DNA from: Halomonas sp. Bachu 37
GTDB taxonomy: Bacteria; Pseudomonadota; Gammaproteobacteria; Pseudomonadales; Halomonadaceae
DNA: 64,000 nt
Assembly: GCF_039691755.1 (NCBI RefSeq)
Contig: NZ_CP137552.1
Location: forward strand, 682,001-746,000
Reading direction: 5' to 3'
The notes under the pieces were generated by a model that saw nothing but the letters and a program-made list of their open reading frames with translations, searched no databases and was not told where the DNA came from. This document shows positions 39,951 to 49,402 of this stretch, piece after piece; positions within the stretch are counted from its first letter, which is position 1; every line of letters begins with the position of its first letter. A program made the position numbers and the translations under genes.

Positions 39951-40856
39951 TCACAGCGATTCCTTGAGCTCGCCGATCAATCGCTCGCGCCGTTTGAGGG
40001 CAGCCAGGCCCGCATCGCCCATCAGACTCGCCGCTTCGCTCAGCAGCCCCTCGGCGAGTAACATGAAGGCACACATGCTGTTGCTGAAGAACAGACTGTG
40101 GCTGGGTACCGTGAAGCTGTCGTGGGCGATCTTGGCCAGCGGCGAGCCGGCGGCATCAGTCAGGGCGATGACGTGAATGCCCTGTCGGGCAGCTACCTCG
40201 GCGGTGGCCAGCACGCTGGAGGTATAGGGAAAGCAGCTCACCACCACCAGCACGTCGTCCTCGCCGAGCTGGGCCAGGGCATCCGCGACCCCATGGCGAA
40301 TGGCGTCGAGCGGCGCCGCATCGGGGCGCAGCATGCCCAGCCCGTAGGCCATGAATGAGGCCAGCGAGGCGAACTGGCGCATGCCGTGAATTCTCACCCG
40401 CCGGGCTTCCACCAATTGCCGTGCGCAGCGTGTGAAGGTCTCGCCATCCATTCCCGACACCATGTCGCCGATATTGGCGCTCTCCTGACGTCCCAGCCGA
40501 GCCAGCCGGGCAAGGGCGTCACTCTCGCCCGTGCCATCCAGCAAGCGGGACACCTGGTCGCTGTAGAAACTCTTGCCCTCGGTGACCTGGCGCCGAAACA
40601 CATCCTGCAGCCCCCCGAAACCGTCGAATCCCAGCCGCTGGGCCAGGCGCGACAGCGTCGACGGACTGACCCCCAGTCGCTCCGCCAGGTCACTGATCGA
40701 CGAGACGGCGGTTTGCTGGGGGGCGGAGATCATCGCCGACAGCACCTGCCGTGAACGCTTGCCCAGGCGTAGCGAGGCGTTTCCCGCCTCGATGTCGGCG
40801 AGCAGGCGCTCGAGGTCCGCGAGGGTATCCGGTCGGAGGGGCGAGGGGGACGTCAT
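39951..40856 (-). CDS. RpiR/MurR family transcriptional regulator with SIS domain
   Basis: 301 aa. The N-terminal winged helix has VSSISDLAERLGVSPSTLSRLAQRLGFDGFGG (short: LAERLGVSPSTLSRLAQRLG) near residues 50-75, and the SIS sugar-phosphate domain spans about 120-270 (RVRIHGMRQFASLASFM, VLVVVSCFPYTSS, VIALTDAAGSPLA). The HTH reading is typical RpiR. It is divergent from the aminotransferase gene with a perfect inverted repeat between, so it likely regulates that unit. It does not look like HexR in its sensor region. The chosen ATG has a poor ribosome binding site; a TTG at 40886 is the alternative. Confidence 0.87.
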   Translation of the reverse strand: MTSPSPLRPDTLADLERLLADIEAGNASLRLGKRSRQVLSAMISAPQQTAVSSISDLAERLGVSPSTLSRLAQRLGFDGFGGLQDVFRRQVTEGKSFYSDQVSRLLDGTGESDALARLARLGRQESANIGDMVSGMDGETFTRCARQLVEARRVRIHGMRQFASLASFMAYGLGMLRPDAAPLDAIRHGVADALAQLGEDDVLVVVSCFPYTSSVLATAEVAARQGIHVIALTDAAGSPLAKIAHDSFTVPSHSLFFSNSMCAFMLLAEGLLSEAASLMGDAGLAALKRRERLIGELKESL

Positions 40857-40979
40857 GGCGGGGATCGGGCTCCTGGCGGCAAGCAAAAAGTGGCATGAAT
40901 AGTGACAAAAAGAGTGGCGAGCGAGGAGGGCATTGTAGCCCTCGAGGTGTTCGTCGTCAGTCCGGCATTGGAAGTATTT

Positions 40980-41021
40980 GCAAATATATTTCCTTTTATA
41001 CAGAATGAATTTTATATTTGC
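40980..41021 (+). promoter_or_regulatory. Perfect 9-bp inverted repeat in an AT-rich promoter region
   Basis: GCAAATATA (40980-40988) and TATATTTGC (41013-41021) form a perfect inverted repeat with a 24-bp spacer, just before the aminotransferase start at 41042 and divergent from rpiR. This AT-rich patch stands out in a GC-rich region. It is a candidate operator for the RpiR-type regulator or an overlapping promoter. Confidence 0.45.
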
Positions 41022-41041
41022 TTAAGTTCGTGGAGAACAGC

Positions 41042-42370
41042 ATGAGCCACGTGTTCCACCGTCACTTGAAACAGCACTATCCCACCGCCGTGGGCGGCGA
41101 GGGCCCGTACCTGATCGATACCGATGGTCGGCGCTACCTGGACGCCTGCGGTGGCGCCGCGGTGTCCTGTCTGGGGCACAGCGATGCCGAGGTCATCGAG
41201 GCGATCCGCGAGCAGGTAGGGCAGCTGGCCTATGCACATACCTCCTTCTTCACCACCGAGCCCATGGAGGCGCTGGCCGACTTCCTGGTCGAGCGCGCAC
41301 CGGAAGGGCTGTCATCGGTCTACTTCGTGTCGGGCGGGTCCGAGGCGGTGGAGGCGGCGCTGAAACTGGCTCGCCAGTACTTCATCGAGCGCGGTGAGCC
41401 AGAGCGACGTCACTTGATCGCGCGGCGCCAGAGCTATCACGGCAACACGCTCGGCGCCTTGGCCACCGGCGGCAATGCCTGGCGGCGACGGCAGTTCGAG
41501 CCGCTGCTGGTGGAGGTGAGCCATGTCAGCCCCTGCTACGCCTATCGCGGCCAGGCCCCGGGCGAGACGCCGGAAACCTATGGGGAGCGGTTGGCACAAG
41601 AGCTCGAGGCCGAGATCCAGCGACTGGGGCCACAGAGGGTGATGGCTTTCGTGGCCGAGCCGGTGGTCGGCGCGACGCTGGGTGCAGTGCCCGCCGTGCC
41701 GGGCTATTTCAAGCGGGTGCGCGAGATCTGCGATCGCCACGGCATCCTGTTGATCCTCGATGAGGTGATGTGCGGCATGGGACGTACCGGCAGCCTGTTC
41801 GCCGCCGAGCAGGAGGGCGTGTCGCCGGACCTGGTGACCATTGCCAAGGGCCTGGGGGCCGGCTACCAGCCGATCGGCGCGACACTGGTCAGCGAGCGGA
41901 TTCGCGCGGCCATCGCCGAGGGCTCGGGTTTCTTCCAGCACGGCCACACCTACATCGGCCATGCCACCGCCTGTGCCGCGGCGCTGGCGGTGCAGCGGGC
42001 CATCGAATCCCGCGACTTGCTGCCCCGTGTGCGCAGGCTGGGCGATGAACTGCAACGGCGGCTCGAGGATCGCTTCGGCGAGCATCCCCATGTCGGCGAT
42101 ATCCGCGGGCGAGGGCTGTTCCGCGGCCTCGAACTGGTGGCCGAGCGCGCCGACAAGACGCCGTTCGATCCGTCCCGCAAGCTGCATGCCGACATCAAGC
42201 GTACGGCCATGGATCACGGCCTGATGTGCTACCCGATGGGCGGCACCCTCGATGGTCAGCGGGGTGACCACATCCTGCTGGCGCCGCCGTTCATCCTCGA
42301 GGAATACCACCTGGACGAGATCGTCGATAAGCTCGACGCGACCCTCAAGACCGTTCTCGATCACCCGTAA
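41042..42370 (+). CDS. Class III PLP-dependent aminotransferase
   Basis: 442 aa. The PLP-binding Lys lies in LVTIAKGLGAGYQPIGATLV near residue 275 (short form: TIAKGLGAGYQPIGA), with the conserved Asp in LLILDEVMCGMGRTG near 240. The N-terminal GRRYLDACGGAAVSCLGHSD and SGGSEAVEAALKLARQ are usual for the family. Substrate unknown: class III enzymes use omega-amino acids, ornithine, taurine-like amines and similar. GGAG lies six bases upstream. It is followed 13 bp later by a CMD-family gene, probably the same transcript. Confidence 0.9.
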   Translation: MSHVFHRHLKQHYPTAVGGEGPYLIDTDGRRYLDACGGAAVSCLGHSDAEVIEAIREQVGQLAYAHTSFFTTEPMEALADFLVERAPEGLSSVYFVSGGSEAVEAALKLARQYFIERGEPERRHLIARRQSYHGNTLGALATGGNAWRRRQFEPLLVEVSHVSPCYAYRGQAPGETPETYGERLAQELEAEIQRLGPQRVMAFVAEPVVGATLGAVPAVPGYFKRVREICDRHGILLILDEVMCGMGRTGSLFAAEQEGVSPDLVTIAKGLGAGYQPIGATLVSERIRAAIAEGSGFFQHGHTYIGHATACAAALAVQRAIESRDLLPRVRRLGDELQRRLEDRFGEHPHVGDIRGRGLFRGLELVAERADKTPFDPSRKLHADIKRTAMDHGLMCYPMGGTLDGQRGDHILLAPPFILEEYHLDEIVDKLDATLKTVLDHP

Positions 42371-42383
42371 AGGAGCCCACCCG

Positions 42384-42965
42384 ATGTCCATCGAATCCCG
42401 TCTCTCGCCCCTCGACGAGGCGCACATGGCGCCCGAGCAGCGTCGCGTGCTGGACGCCATCCTGAGCGGCCCGCGCGGCAATCTGGACGGCCCCTTTCTG
42501 GCCTGGATTCACAGCCCGGCATTGGCCGATCACGCCCAGCGCCTGGGCGCCTTCTGTCGCTATGACACCCGCCTCGAACTGCGGCTCACCGAGCTTGCGA
42601 TCCTGTTCACCGCCGCCTGGTGGCAGTCACAGGCGGAGTGGCAGATCCACGCACCCATCGCCCGCGAGGCGGGCGTCTCCGAGGCCGTGATCGAGGCCCT
42701 GCGCGAAGGGCGCAAGCCTGACTTCGTACGCGACGACGAAGCGCTGGTCGTACGCCTGGGTGAGTCACTCTATACCACCCGGCGCGTCGACGAGGCGCTC
42801 TACGACGAGGCCGTGGCAACCTTCGGCGAGCCGGCGGTGGTCGAATTGGTGGGCGTGTTCGGTTACTACGCTCTGGTGGCGATGACGCTCAACGTCTTCG
42901 AGGTGCGTCGCGGCAGCGCTCCACTGCCCTTCTCCGAGCCGCCTCGGGGTGGCTCTGAAGCTTGA
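42384..42965 (+). CDS. Carboxymuconolactone decarboxylase / AhpD-like family protein
   Basis: 193 aa, helical, with the family helix LELRLTELAILFTAAWWQSQAEWQIHAPIAREAG (short form: LTELAILFTAAWWQSQAEW) near residues 62-95. I see no CxxC motif, so a peroxidase role like AhpD is unlikely; the function is unknown. AGGAG stands before the ATG, and it follows the aminotransferase gene closely, so both may act in one catabolic route. A weakly GC-rich stretch with the aminotransferase suggests a joint origin. Confidence 0.85.
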   Translation: MSIESRLSPLDEAHMAPEQRRVLDAILSGPRGNLDGPFLAWIHSPALADHAQRLGAFCRYDTRLELRLTELAILFTAAWWQSQAEWQIHAPIAREAGVSEAVIEALREGRKPDFVRDDEALVVRLGESLYTTRRVDEALYDEAVATFGEPAVVELVGVFGYYALVAMTLNVFEVRRGSAPLPFSEPPRGGSEA

Positions 42966-43099
42966 GCGAGAGGCGCCAGGCCGGCTTGCATTGCCAGCGG
43001 GAGGCCCGGGATGTGACCGGCACTGGATTTTTATGCTCAAGGCTGTTTTGCTGCTCGTCTTGATCACGCTTACCTTTTGATCGCAACGAGGAGCCGGCA

Positions 43100-44962
43100 A
43101 TGTCACTGGCGGACAGTACTTGGGTATTTATTGTTCTGGGTTTGACGCTGGTGGCATTTATCTGGGGGCGCTTTCGCTACGACCTGGTGGCTCTGGCAGC
43201 GCTATTGAGCTCGGTAGCCCTGGGATTGATACCTGCCGAAGACGCTTTTCTCGGGTTCGGTCACCCGGCGGTGATAACGGTAGCGGCGGTGCTGGTGATC
43301 AGCCGGGGCTTCGAGCGCTCAGGCGTGGTGGATGTCATCGCCAACCAGGTACTGAAAGTCGGCGAACGCCTGACGCTTCAACTGCTCGTGCTTACCGGCA
43401 CCGTCCTGGTGCTTTCCGGTCTCATGAATAATGTCGGAGCGCTGGCCCTATTGCTCCCGGTAGCGATACGCCTTGCCCGCGAGCACGATACTTCACCCTC
43501 GATCCTACTCATGCCCTTGGCCTTCGGTTCGCTGCTGGGTGGCTTGACCACGCTGATCGGAACGCCTCCCAACATCATCATTTCAACATATCGTGGCAAC
43601 GAGACCGGCGAGAACTTCGGCATGTTCAGTTTCTTTCCCGTGGGCGCCACGGTGGCTGTCGCAGGCCTGGTCTTTATCGTGCTGGTGGGGTGGCGCCTGA
43701 CGCCACGGCGCCAAGCGCAAGCGACCACGGAGGAGATGTTCGATACCGCCAATTACCTTGTCGAGCTCAAGGTCGGCGAGGATACCAAGGCCAAGGGCTG
43801 GACGCTGCGCGAGTTGCACGACGCCCTGGAGGAGACGATCCCGGTGCTGGCGGTAGTTCGCGACGACAATCGACGAGCCGGTTACGCCTTTCATGGAGCC
43901 CTGGAAGAGGGCGACATCCTGTTGCTGGAAGCGGGCCCGGAAGAACTGAAACTGCTGGAAGACAAGGCCGGCCTGAGCGCCATTCCCGAGCCGGTCGAGG
44001 CTGATGAGCTCGAAGATGAAGCCGAACGGGAAACCAAGAAGAAACGCGAGAAAGAGAAAGCCAAGTCGGAAAAGCCCGATGCCACTGAAATCGATACCGA
44101 AGGCTTGCAACTGATCGAGGCCGTGGTTCGCAACGATTCGATGATGATAAACCGCAACGTTCGCCAATTGCGCCTGCACAATCAGTTCGGCTTGCACCTG
44201 GTGGCAGTGGCTCGCGATGGCAGCCGGCTCAAGCAACGATTGCGCGATATCCAGTTTCGTACCGGCGACGTATTGCTGCTCCAGGGCAGTGAAAACGAGA
44301 TTGCCGATAGTCTGGCCACCTTGGGCTGCCTGCCCCTGGCCAAGCGGGACCTGACATTAGGGCGGCCGCGTATGCTGATTGCTTCCATCGCCATCTTTGC
44401 CCTGGCGATAGCCATCATGCTGCTGGATCTATTGCCTGCTGCCGTCGCCTTGAGTGGAGCAGCCCTGGTATCGCTATTGATCGGCGTGTTGCCCTTGCGC
44501 GATGGCTATCAGGCGATCGATGGCCCGGTAATCGTGCTGCTGGGCGCCATGCTGCCGGTGGGCCAAGCTCTCGAGACCAGCGGCGGAGCCGCTCTGGTAG
44601 CCGAAGTGATGCTGAGCCTGGGGGAGAACCTGCCGATCATCTTTACCCTGGTCGGGCTTTTCCTGCTGTCGATGGTGCTTTCCAACGTGATCAACAACGC
44701 TGCCGCTGCACTGTTGATGGCACCTATCGCCGCTAGCCTGGCCAGGGGGTTCGATGCCTCGCTGGACCCGTTTCTCATGGTGGTGGCGGTTAGCGCCTCA
44801 TGTGCTTTCTTGACGCCGATCGGCCACCAGTCGAATACCCTGGTACTGGGACCGGGTGGTTACCGATTCGGTGATTACTGGAAACTGGGGCTACCGCTCT
44901 CAATGGTGGTCCTGTTGACTGCCATACCGATGATCCTGCTGGTATGGCCGCTTTCGGGCTGA
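43100..44962 (+). CDS. SLC13-family permease with two TrkA-C domains and a charged linker
   Basis: 620 aa. Two blocks of membrane helices (about residues 8-200 and 425-615) flank a cytoplasmic region. Anion/sodium-symporter motifs are GSLLGGLTTLIGTPPNIIIS near 143-162 and ASCAFLTPIGHQSNTLVLGPGGY (short: SCAFLTPIGHQSNTLV) near 570. TrkA-C domains lie at about 212-295 and 336-415. Between them is an unusual Glu/Lys-rich linker (residues 298-335). The transported anion is unknown; related proteins move sulfate or dicarboxylates. A very good GAGGAG lies before the ATG. Confidence 0.88.
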   Translation: MSLADSTWVFIVLGLTLVAFIWGRFRYDLVALAALLSSVALGLIPAEDAFLGFGHPAVITVAAVLVISRGFERSGVVDVIANQVLKVGERLTLQLLVLTGTVLVLSGLMNNVGALALLLPVAIRLAREHDTSPSILLMPLAFGSLLGGLTTLIGTPPNIIISTYRGNETGENFGMFSFFPVGATVAVAGLVFIVLVGWRLTPRRQAQATTEEMFDTANYLVELKVGEDTKAKGWTLRELHDALEETIPVLAVVRDDNRRAGYAFHGALEEGDILLLEAGPEELKLLEDKAGLSAIPEPVEADELEDEAERETKKKREKEKAKSEKPDATEIDTEGLQLIEAVVRNDSMMINRNVRQLRLHNQFGLHLVAVARDGSRLKQRLRDIQFRTGDVLLLQGSENEIADSLATLGCLPLAKRDLTLGRPRMLIASIAIFALAIAIMLLDLLPAAVALSGAALVSLLIGVLPLRDGYQAIDGPVIVLLGAMLPVGQALETSGGAALVAEVMLSLGENLPIIFTLVGLFLLSMVLSNVINNAAAALLMAPIAASLARGFDASLDPFLMVVAVSASCAFLTPIGHQSNTLVLGPGGYRFGDYWKLGLPLSMVVLLTAIPMILLVWPLSG

Positions 44963-45071
44963 GCGGCCGCTTGGAACCGGCATCTTTCGGGGATCGCTCG
45001 GTATCAGGTTATGAAAATTTTGCTACCCTGTGATGCTCGGATGTGAACGACTAACGTAACGGGCCGTGTCC

Positions 45072-45830
45072 ATGAATCAACAATACCGCCAGGATGCCAT
45101 TGTCGAACTGGTTCGCCAGCAGGGTTACATGAGCATCGAGCAGCTCACCGGCCATTTTGCGGTAACCCCGCAAACCATTCGACGTGACTTGAATACCCTG
45201 GCCAATGAAGGACGGGTGAGGCGCGTGCATGGCGGTGTCGGGGTTGAATCGAGCACGGTCAATACCGCCTACAGCACCCGCAAGACCTTGCATTTGGAAG
45301 AGAAGGAACGCATCGCTCGCTGCCTGGCCCAGCATATACCCGACCACTCCTCGCTGTTCATCAATATCGGCACCAGCAACGAAGTCATCGCTCAGGCACT
45401 GCTGGAACACCAGGGGCTGGAAATCATCACCAACAACCTCAACGTGGCGGCGATCCTGCAGCACAAGGAGGATTTCACGGTCATCGTCGCTGGCGGCCAG
45501 GTGCGCTCTCGCGATGGTGGGATCATCGGCGAGGCGACGATCGACTTCATCGACCAGTTCAAGGTCGATTACGGCATTATCGGCATCAGCGGTATCGATG
45601 AAGACGGCTCGTTGCTGGAGTTCGACTATCAGGAAGTGAGGGTGGCACAGGCGATCATCGCCAATTCCCGGCGCGTTTATCTGGCCGCCGACTACTCCAA
45701 GTTCCATCGCAACCCGGTGGTGCGCCAGGGCAATATCTCTCAACTGGATGCGTTGTTTACCGACCGTAGACCACCGGAATCGATCGAGCGGCTTCTCGTT
45801 CAACATGATGTGGCGGTCTATCTTGCCTAG
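45072..45830 (+). CDS. glpR: DeoR-family repressor GlpR
   Basis: 252 aa. An N-terminal DeoR winged helix ([44 protein letters not shown] in part) is followed by the effector domain ([38 protein letters not shown]). The family binds glycerol 3-phosphate and represses glycerol genes. ATG 45072 has no clear ribosome binding site; the GTG at 45066 is the alternative. It is followed by glpK (77 bp) and opposed by glpD, which confirms the role. Confidence 0.93.
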   Translation: MNQQYRQDAIVELVRQQGYMSIEQLTGHFAVTPQTIRRDLNTLANEGRVRRVHGGVGVESSTVNTAYSTRKTLHLEEKERIARCLAQHIPDHSSLFINIGTSNEVIAQALLEHQGLEIITNNLNVAAILQHKEDFTVIVAGGQVRSRDGGIIGEATIDFIDQFKVDYGIIGISGIDEDGSLLEFDYQEVRVAQAIIANSRRVYLAADYSKFHRNPVVRQGNISQLDALFTDRRPPESIERLLVQHDVAVYLA

Positions 45831-45907
45831 ATAACGACACGATGAACCCGGTCACGAGACAAAAAACCAGGTACAACACAAAAACCATGCGATAAAGCGA
45901 GCCTTCC

Positions 45908-47395
45908 ATGTCCTCTTATATTCTCGCCATAGATCAAGGGACGACCAGTTCCCGCGCCATTCTCTTCGACCGTCAGGCCCGGGTCGTGGCGATAGCGCAA
46001 CAGGAATTCACCCAGCACTTTCCCCATGACGGTTGGGTCGAACACGATCCCGAGGCTATCTGGGACACGGTGATCGCGACCTGTCGCGATGCGCTTGCCA
46101 AGGCGGAAGTCACCGCCGAGGAGCTGGCGGGTATCGGGATTACCAATCAGCGCGAGACCACGCTCCTGTGGGATCGCCATACGGGCAAGCCGCTCTACAA
46201 TGCGATTGTGTGGCAGGACCGTCGGACGTCGGAATACTGCCAGTCTTTACACAATCAAGGCCATGCCGAGCTTGTCCAGGCCAAAAGCGGGCTGCTGATC
46301 GACCCCTATTTTTCGGCCACGAAGCTGGCTTGGCTGCTGGAGAACGTTCCCGAGGCCAGAACGCGTGCCGAGCGTGGCGAACTGGCGTTCGGCACCGTGG
46401 ATAGCTTTCTCATCTGGCGACTGACCGGGGGCAAGCGGCATGTCACCGATGCAACCAATGCCTCGCGTACGGCGCTGTTCAATATTCATACCCAGGCGTG
46501 GGACGAAGAGCTTCTGCAGTTGTTTGACATTCCTGCAAGCCTGATGCCCGAGGTCAAGGATTCCAGCTGCGACTTCGGCATGACCGAGGCGCAATGGCTG
46601 GGAACCGAGTTGCCCATTGCCGGGGTGGCGGGGGACCAGCAGGCGGCGTTGGTGGGGCAGGCATGTTTCCAGCCGGGCATGGGCAAGAGCACCTACGGCA
46701 CCGGCTGTTTCATGATCGTCAATACTGGTGATACGCCAGCGGTGTCGCGCAATCGTCTGCTGACCACCATCGCCTATCGCCTCGATGGCAAGCCCACTTA
46801 CGCCATGGAGGGCAGTATTTTCGTGGCGGGGGCGACGGTTCAATGGCTGCGTGACGGCTTGAACCTGTTCGCCGATGCCTCCGAGACGGAAGCGCTGGCG
46901 CAGGAAACCCGCACTGGCCATAGTGTCTACCTGGTGCCCGCCTTTACCGGTCTTGGCGCTCCCCATTGGGACCCCAAGGCTCGAGGCGCCATTTTCGGGC
47001 TGACTCGCGATACCGGTATTGCGGAAATCGTCGCCGCCGGATTGCAGGCGGTATGCTACCAAACCCGCGATCTCCAGCACTGCATGAACGACGACATGGA
47101 GGCCTCGCCTGGCCGCTTGCGGGTCGATGGCGGCATGGTGGAAAACAACTGGCTGATGCAGTTCCTGGCCGACATGCTCGGCGTACAAGTCGATCGCCCC
47201 CATATCCTCGAAACCACCGCCCTGGGGGCGGCTTATCTGGCCGGGTTGCGCCTGGGCTGGTATCGCACGCTCGAGGATATCGAGCAGTTATGGCGCTGTG
47301 AGAGAAGCTTCGTGCCGAAGATGGACGAAGCCACCCGTGAGCCGCTTTACCAGGGGTGGCTGGACGCCGTCTCGCGGGTGCGTTCCACTTCCTAG
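45908..47395 (+). CDS. glpK: Glycerol kinase
   Basis: 495 aa, FGGY family. It phosphorylates glycerol to glycerol 3-phosphate. The signatures are [17 protein letters not shown] near the N-terminus, [10 protein letters not shown] near 97, [28 protein letters not shown] (short: [13 protein letters not shown]) near 240 and [21 protein letters not shown] near 400 (part). No facilitator gene glpF is present next to it. GlpD, in the opposite orientation downstream, uses its product. Confidence 0.96.
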   Translation: MSSYILAIDQGTTSSRAILFDRQARVVAIAQQEFTQHFPHDGWVEHDPEAIWDTVIATCRDALAKAEVTAEELAGIGITNQRETTLLWDRHTGKPLYNAIVWQDRRTSEYCQSLHNQGHAELVQAKSGLLIDPYFSATKLAWLLENVPEARTRAERGELAFGTVDSFLIWRLTGGKRHVTDATNASRTALFNIHTQAWDEELLQLFDIPASLMPEVKDSSCDFGMTEAQWLGTELPIAGVAGDQQAALVGQACFQPGMGKSTYGTGCFMIVNTGDTPAVSRNRLLTTIAYRLDGKPTYAMEGSIFVAGATVQWLRDGLNLFADASETEALAQETRTGHSVYLVPAFTGLGAPHWDPKARGAIFGLTRDTGIAEIVAAGLQAVCYQTRDLQHCMNDDMEASPGRLRVDGGMVENNWLMQFLADMLGVQVDRPHILETTALGAAYLAGLRLGWYRTLEDIEQLWRCERSFVPKMDEATREPLYQGWLDAVSRVRSTS

Positions 47396-47426
47396 TTCAA
47401 GCGAAAAGAAGCTCGACCGGGAAAGC

Positions 47427-49091
47427 TTAACTGGAAACATGCAGCGGCTCGGGAGAGGGCTGCTGCGATGTAAATCGCACCGAGTCGGGGGGATTGGCAA
47501 AGTACTCATCGAAGCGTTGCTGCGCCTGGTCACCGAACAGCATCCGACAGGCTTCTTTCAATCCTTCCGATTTCCGCAATTCCTCATGGCCGACTACCAG
47601 AGCAATCTTGGCGCGGCGGCGCAGGAAGTCATCCAGCCGGGTAATCATTTCGCTGCGGTGGGCCTGGCGCAATTCGCAACGGATGTACTCCGTCCCTTCG
47701 ATCAACAGTTCCCCTTGGCGCGGGTCCACGCGGATCTGCTCTAGCATATCCAGGGCCTGGGCCGCATAACGACGCCATAAACGCTTGCTGAGGGGTTCCG
47801 ATGAGGTGGCAGGCGTCATGTCGTCAAGGCGCATCCTCGCCGCCTGCTGCATGAAGGCTTGCTTGACCGCGGCGGGAGGTTCGCCGTACCACTTGTCGTC
47901 GGGGAAGGGTAGGTCAACACCCAGGCATTTGATCTCCCTGCTGATTTCATCGCCGACATTGAGGCAATCGGTCAGCTTGCCACCGAAGATACTGATATGC
48001 GCGCTCACGGGATTGATGTCCACCACATGCTTGCGCGACAGCTGGAGAAAATCGCGTTCGCTGTCCTGGCTCGCTTTTACCGCCAGCGGTCGCACCCCGC
48101 AACGGGTCGAGATGATGTCGTCGGCAGTCAGCGGTTTGTCCAGCGTCAGGCGTTTATTGATGTTGTCCAGGACGAAATCGATATCGTCCTGCGTAATCTC
48201 CACCTCGGGATGCTCCATGTAGGTATCGGTCGTACCGATACAGGTACGATTGCCCATGGGAATCACGAAGAAAAGCCGCCCATCGTCGGCGAAAAAGGCC
48301 AGTACGCGCTGGGAATCGGTCAGCTGGGGCACGATCAAGTGAATGCCCTTGGAATACAGGTGTTGATACTGGGTCTTCTGCCCAGTCAGCTCATTGTGTT
48401 GATCGACCCAGGGGCCGGCAGCGTTGACGAGTACCTTGGATCGAATCGTGAATGTACTGCCATCGATCACGTTGCGTGCCTGGGTATGCCATGTTCCGTC
48501 CCGGTATTCGGCGCCCAGAGACTCGACGTAATTGACCGCGCTGGCGCCGTGGTCCAGCGCGTGACGAATGAAGTTGAAGACGAAGCGGGCATCGTTGTCG
48601 TGCAGATAGGCATCGGAGTATTCGACGCCACCGACGGCCTGGCTCGCGTCGATGATTGGTTCCGTTGCCTTGATGCGTTTGGGAGAAAGTAACTGTGGAA
48701 TACGGGTAAAACCGTTGCCCAGCAGCCAGTAGAGCCAGGTGCCGATATAGAGGTAACCGGGGCGATGACGAAACCCTCGGGTAATCGTCGTCAGAAAGCG
48801 GATCTCCTCGACCGTGGAAGGATAATGCTTGATCAGGTGGTTACGGCTCTTGCACAGCTTACGCACCAGCGCGAAATCCTGGCTCTCCATGTACTTGATA
48901 CCTCCCCACACCAGGTTTGAAGAATGCATGCTGGTGCTTCCGGCAAAGTCGCCGCGATCGATCAGGGCAACCCGGGCGCCCTTGCCCGCCAGTGCCGCGG
49001 CGGCCGAGGCACCATTGATGCCGCCACCGATGATCAGCACATCGAAATCGTCGTTGGCAAGCCTGTCGAGATTGCTGTTGCGAAGTTTCAT
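47427..49091 (-). CDS. glpD: Aerobic glycerol-3-phosphate dehydrogenase
   Basis: 554 aa FAD flavoprotein at the inner membrane that oxidises glycerol 3-phosphate to dihydroxyacetone phosphate and passes electrons to quinone. The FAD-binding motif DVLIIGGGINGASAAAALAG is at residues 18-37, with LIDRGDFAGSTSMHSSNLVWGG (short: DFAGSTSMHSSNLVWGG) near 50 and the C-terminal domain typical of GlpD. It converges on glpK with a 31-bp gap. A GlpR-like operator lies upstream of it. Confidence 0.95.
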   Translation of the reverse strand: MKLRNSNLDRLANDDFDVLIIGGGINGASAAAALAGKGARVALIDRGDFAGSTSMHSSNLVWGGIKYMESQDFALVRKLCKSRNHLIKHYPSTVEEIRFLTTITRGFRHRPGYLYIGTWLYWLLGNGFTRIPQLLSPKRIKATEPIIDASQAVGGVEYSDAYLHDNDARFVFNFIRHALDHGASAVNYVESLGAEYRDGTWHTQARNVIDGSTFTIRSKVLVNAAGPWVDQHNELTGQKTQYQHLYSKGIHLIVPQLTDSQRVLAFFADDGRLFFVIPMGNRTCIGTTDTYMEHPEVEITQDDIDFVLDNINKRLTLDKPLTADDIISTRCGVRPLAVKASQDSERDFLQLSRKHVVDINPVSAHISIFGGKLTDCLNVGDEISREIKCLGVDLPFPDDKWYGEPPAAVKQAFMQQAARMRLDDMTPATSSEPLSKRLWRRYAAQALDMLEQIRVDPRQGELLIEGTEYIRCELRQAHRSEMITRLDDFLRRRAKIALVVGHEELRKSEGLKEACRMLFGDQAQQRFDEYFANPPDSVRFTSQQPSPEPLHVSS

Positions 49092-49169
49092 AGTCGACCC
49101 AAACGCAGTTGAGGAATCATCGCTTTACCAAGCGAACCTTGAGGAGAGGTGGATAGTGAAGAATGCTCT

Positions 49170-49190
49170 TATTTTCGTTTTCGAAAGATA
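49170..49190 (-). promoter_or_regulatory. GlpR-operator-like palindrome upstream of glpD
   Basis: TATTTTCGTTTTCGAAAGATA has the TTCG-N-CGAA core and AT-rich arms known from GlpR operators. It lies 79 bp upstream of the glpD start. Since glpR itself is in the window, regulation of glpD is plausible. Confidence 0.45.
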
Positions 49191-49345
49191 GTGTATCAAT
49201 AACGAACACGCAATGGGCCGGTTGCGTCAGTATCTTCGTTTGCTTGCGCAATTGAATAAGCGGCAGGTGAAAACAAAGCAACAAAAGACAAGCCAATGAA
49301 AGACAAGCAAAGAGAAGACAAACAAGTAAGGCAGCGGTAACCGAC

Positions 49346-49376
49346 GAAAAAACGGCCCGTGCATTGCAAGGGCCGT
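49346..49376 (-). terminator. Intrinsic terminator after fadE
   Basis: A 7-bp stem ACGGCCC / GGGCCGT with an 11-nt loop at 49352-49376. On the minus strand it is followed by TTTTTT. It lies 27 bases after the fadE stop. Confidence 0.85.
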
Positions 49377-49402
49377 CGGCAAGTAGACGATATCGTTTCG
49401 AT

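Larger units (their letters stand above)
49092..49402. other. Intergenic region between glpD and fadE
   Basis: About 310 bp without a gene. It contains the glpD promoter region with a GlpR-like site at 49170-49190, a Lys/purine-rich low-complexity part around 49260-49330 (many AAAG repeats), and the fadE terminator at its left end (49352-49376). Confidence 0.7.

Noticed and set aside
39951..40856. HexR as identity of the RpiR-type regulator
   Set aside because: It lies far from the zwf and edd genes, opposite an aminotransferase, and its sensor region does not follow the HexR pattern I know.
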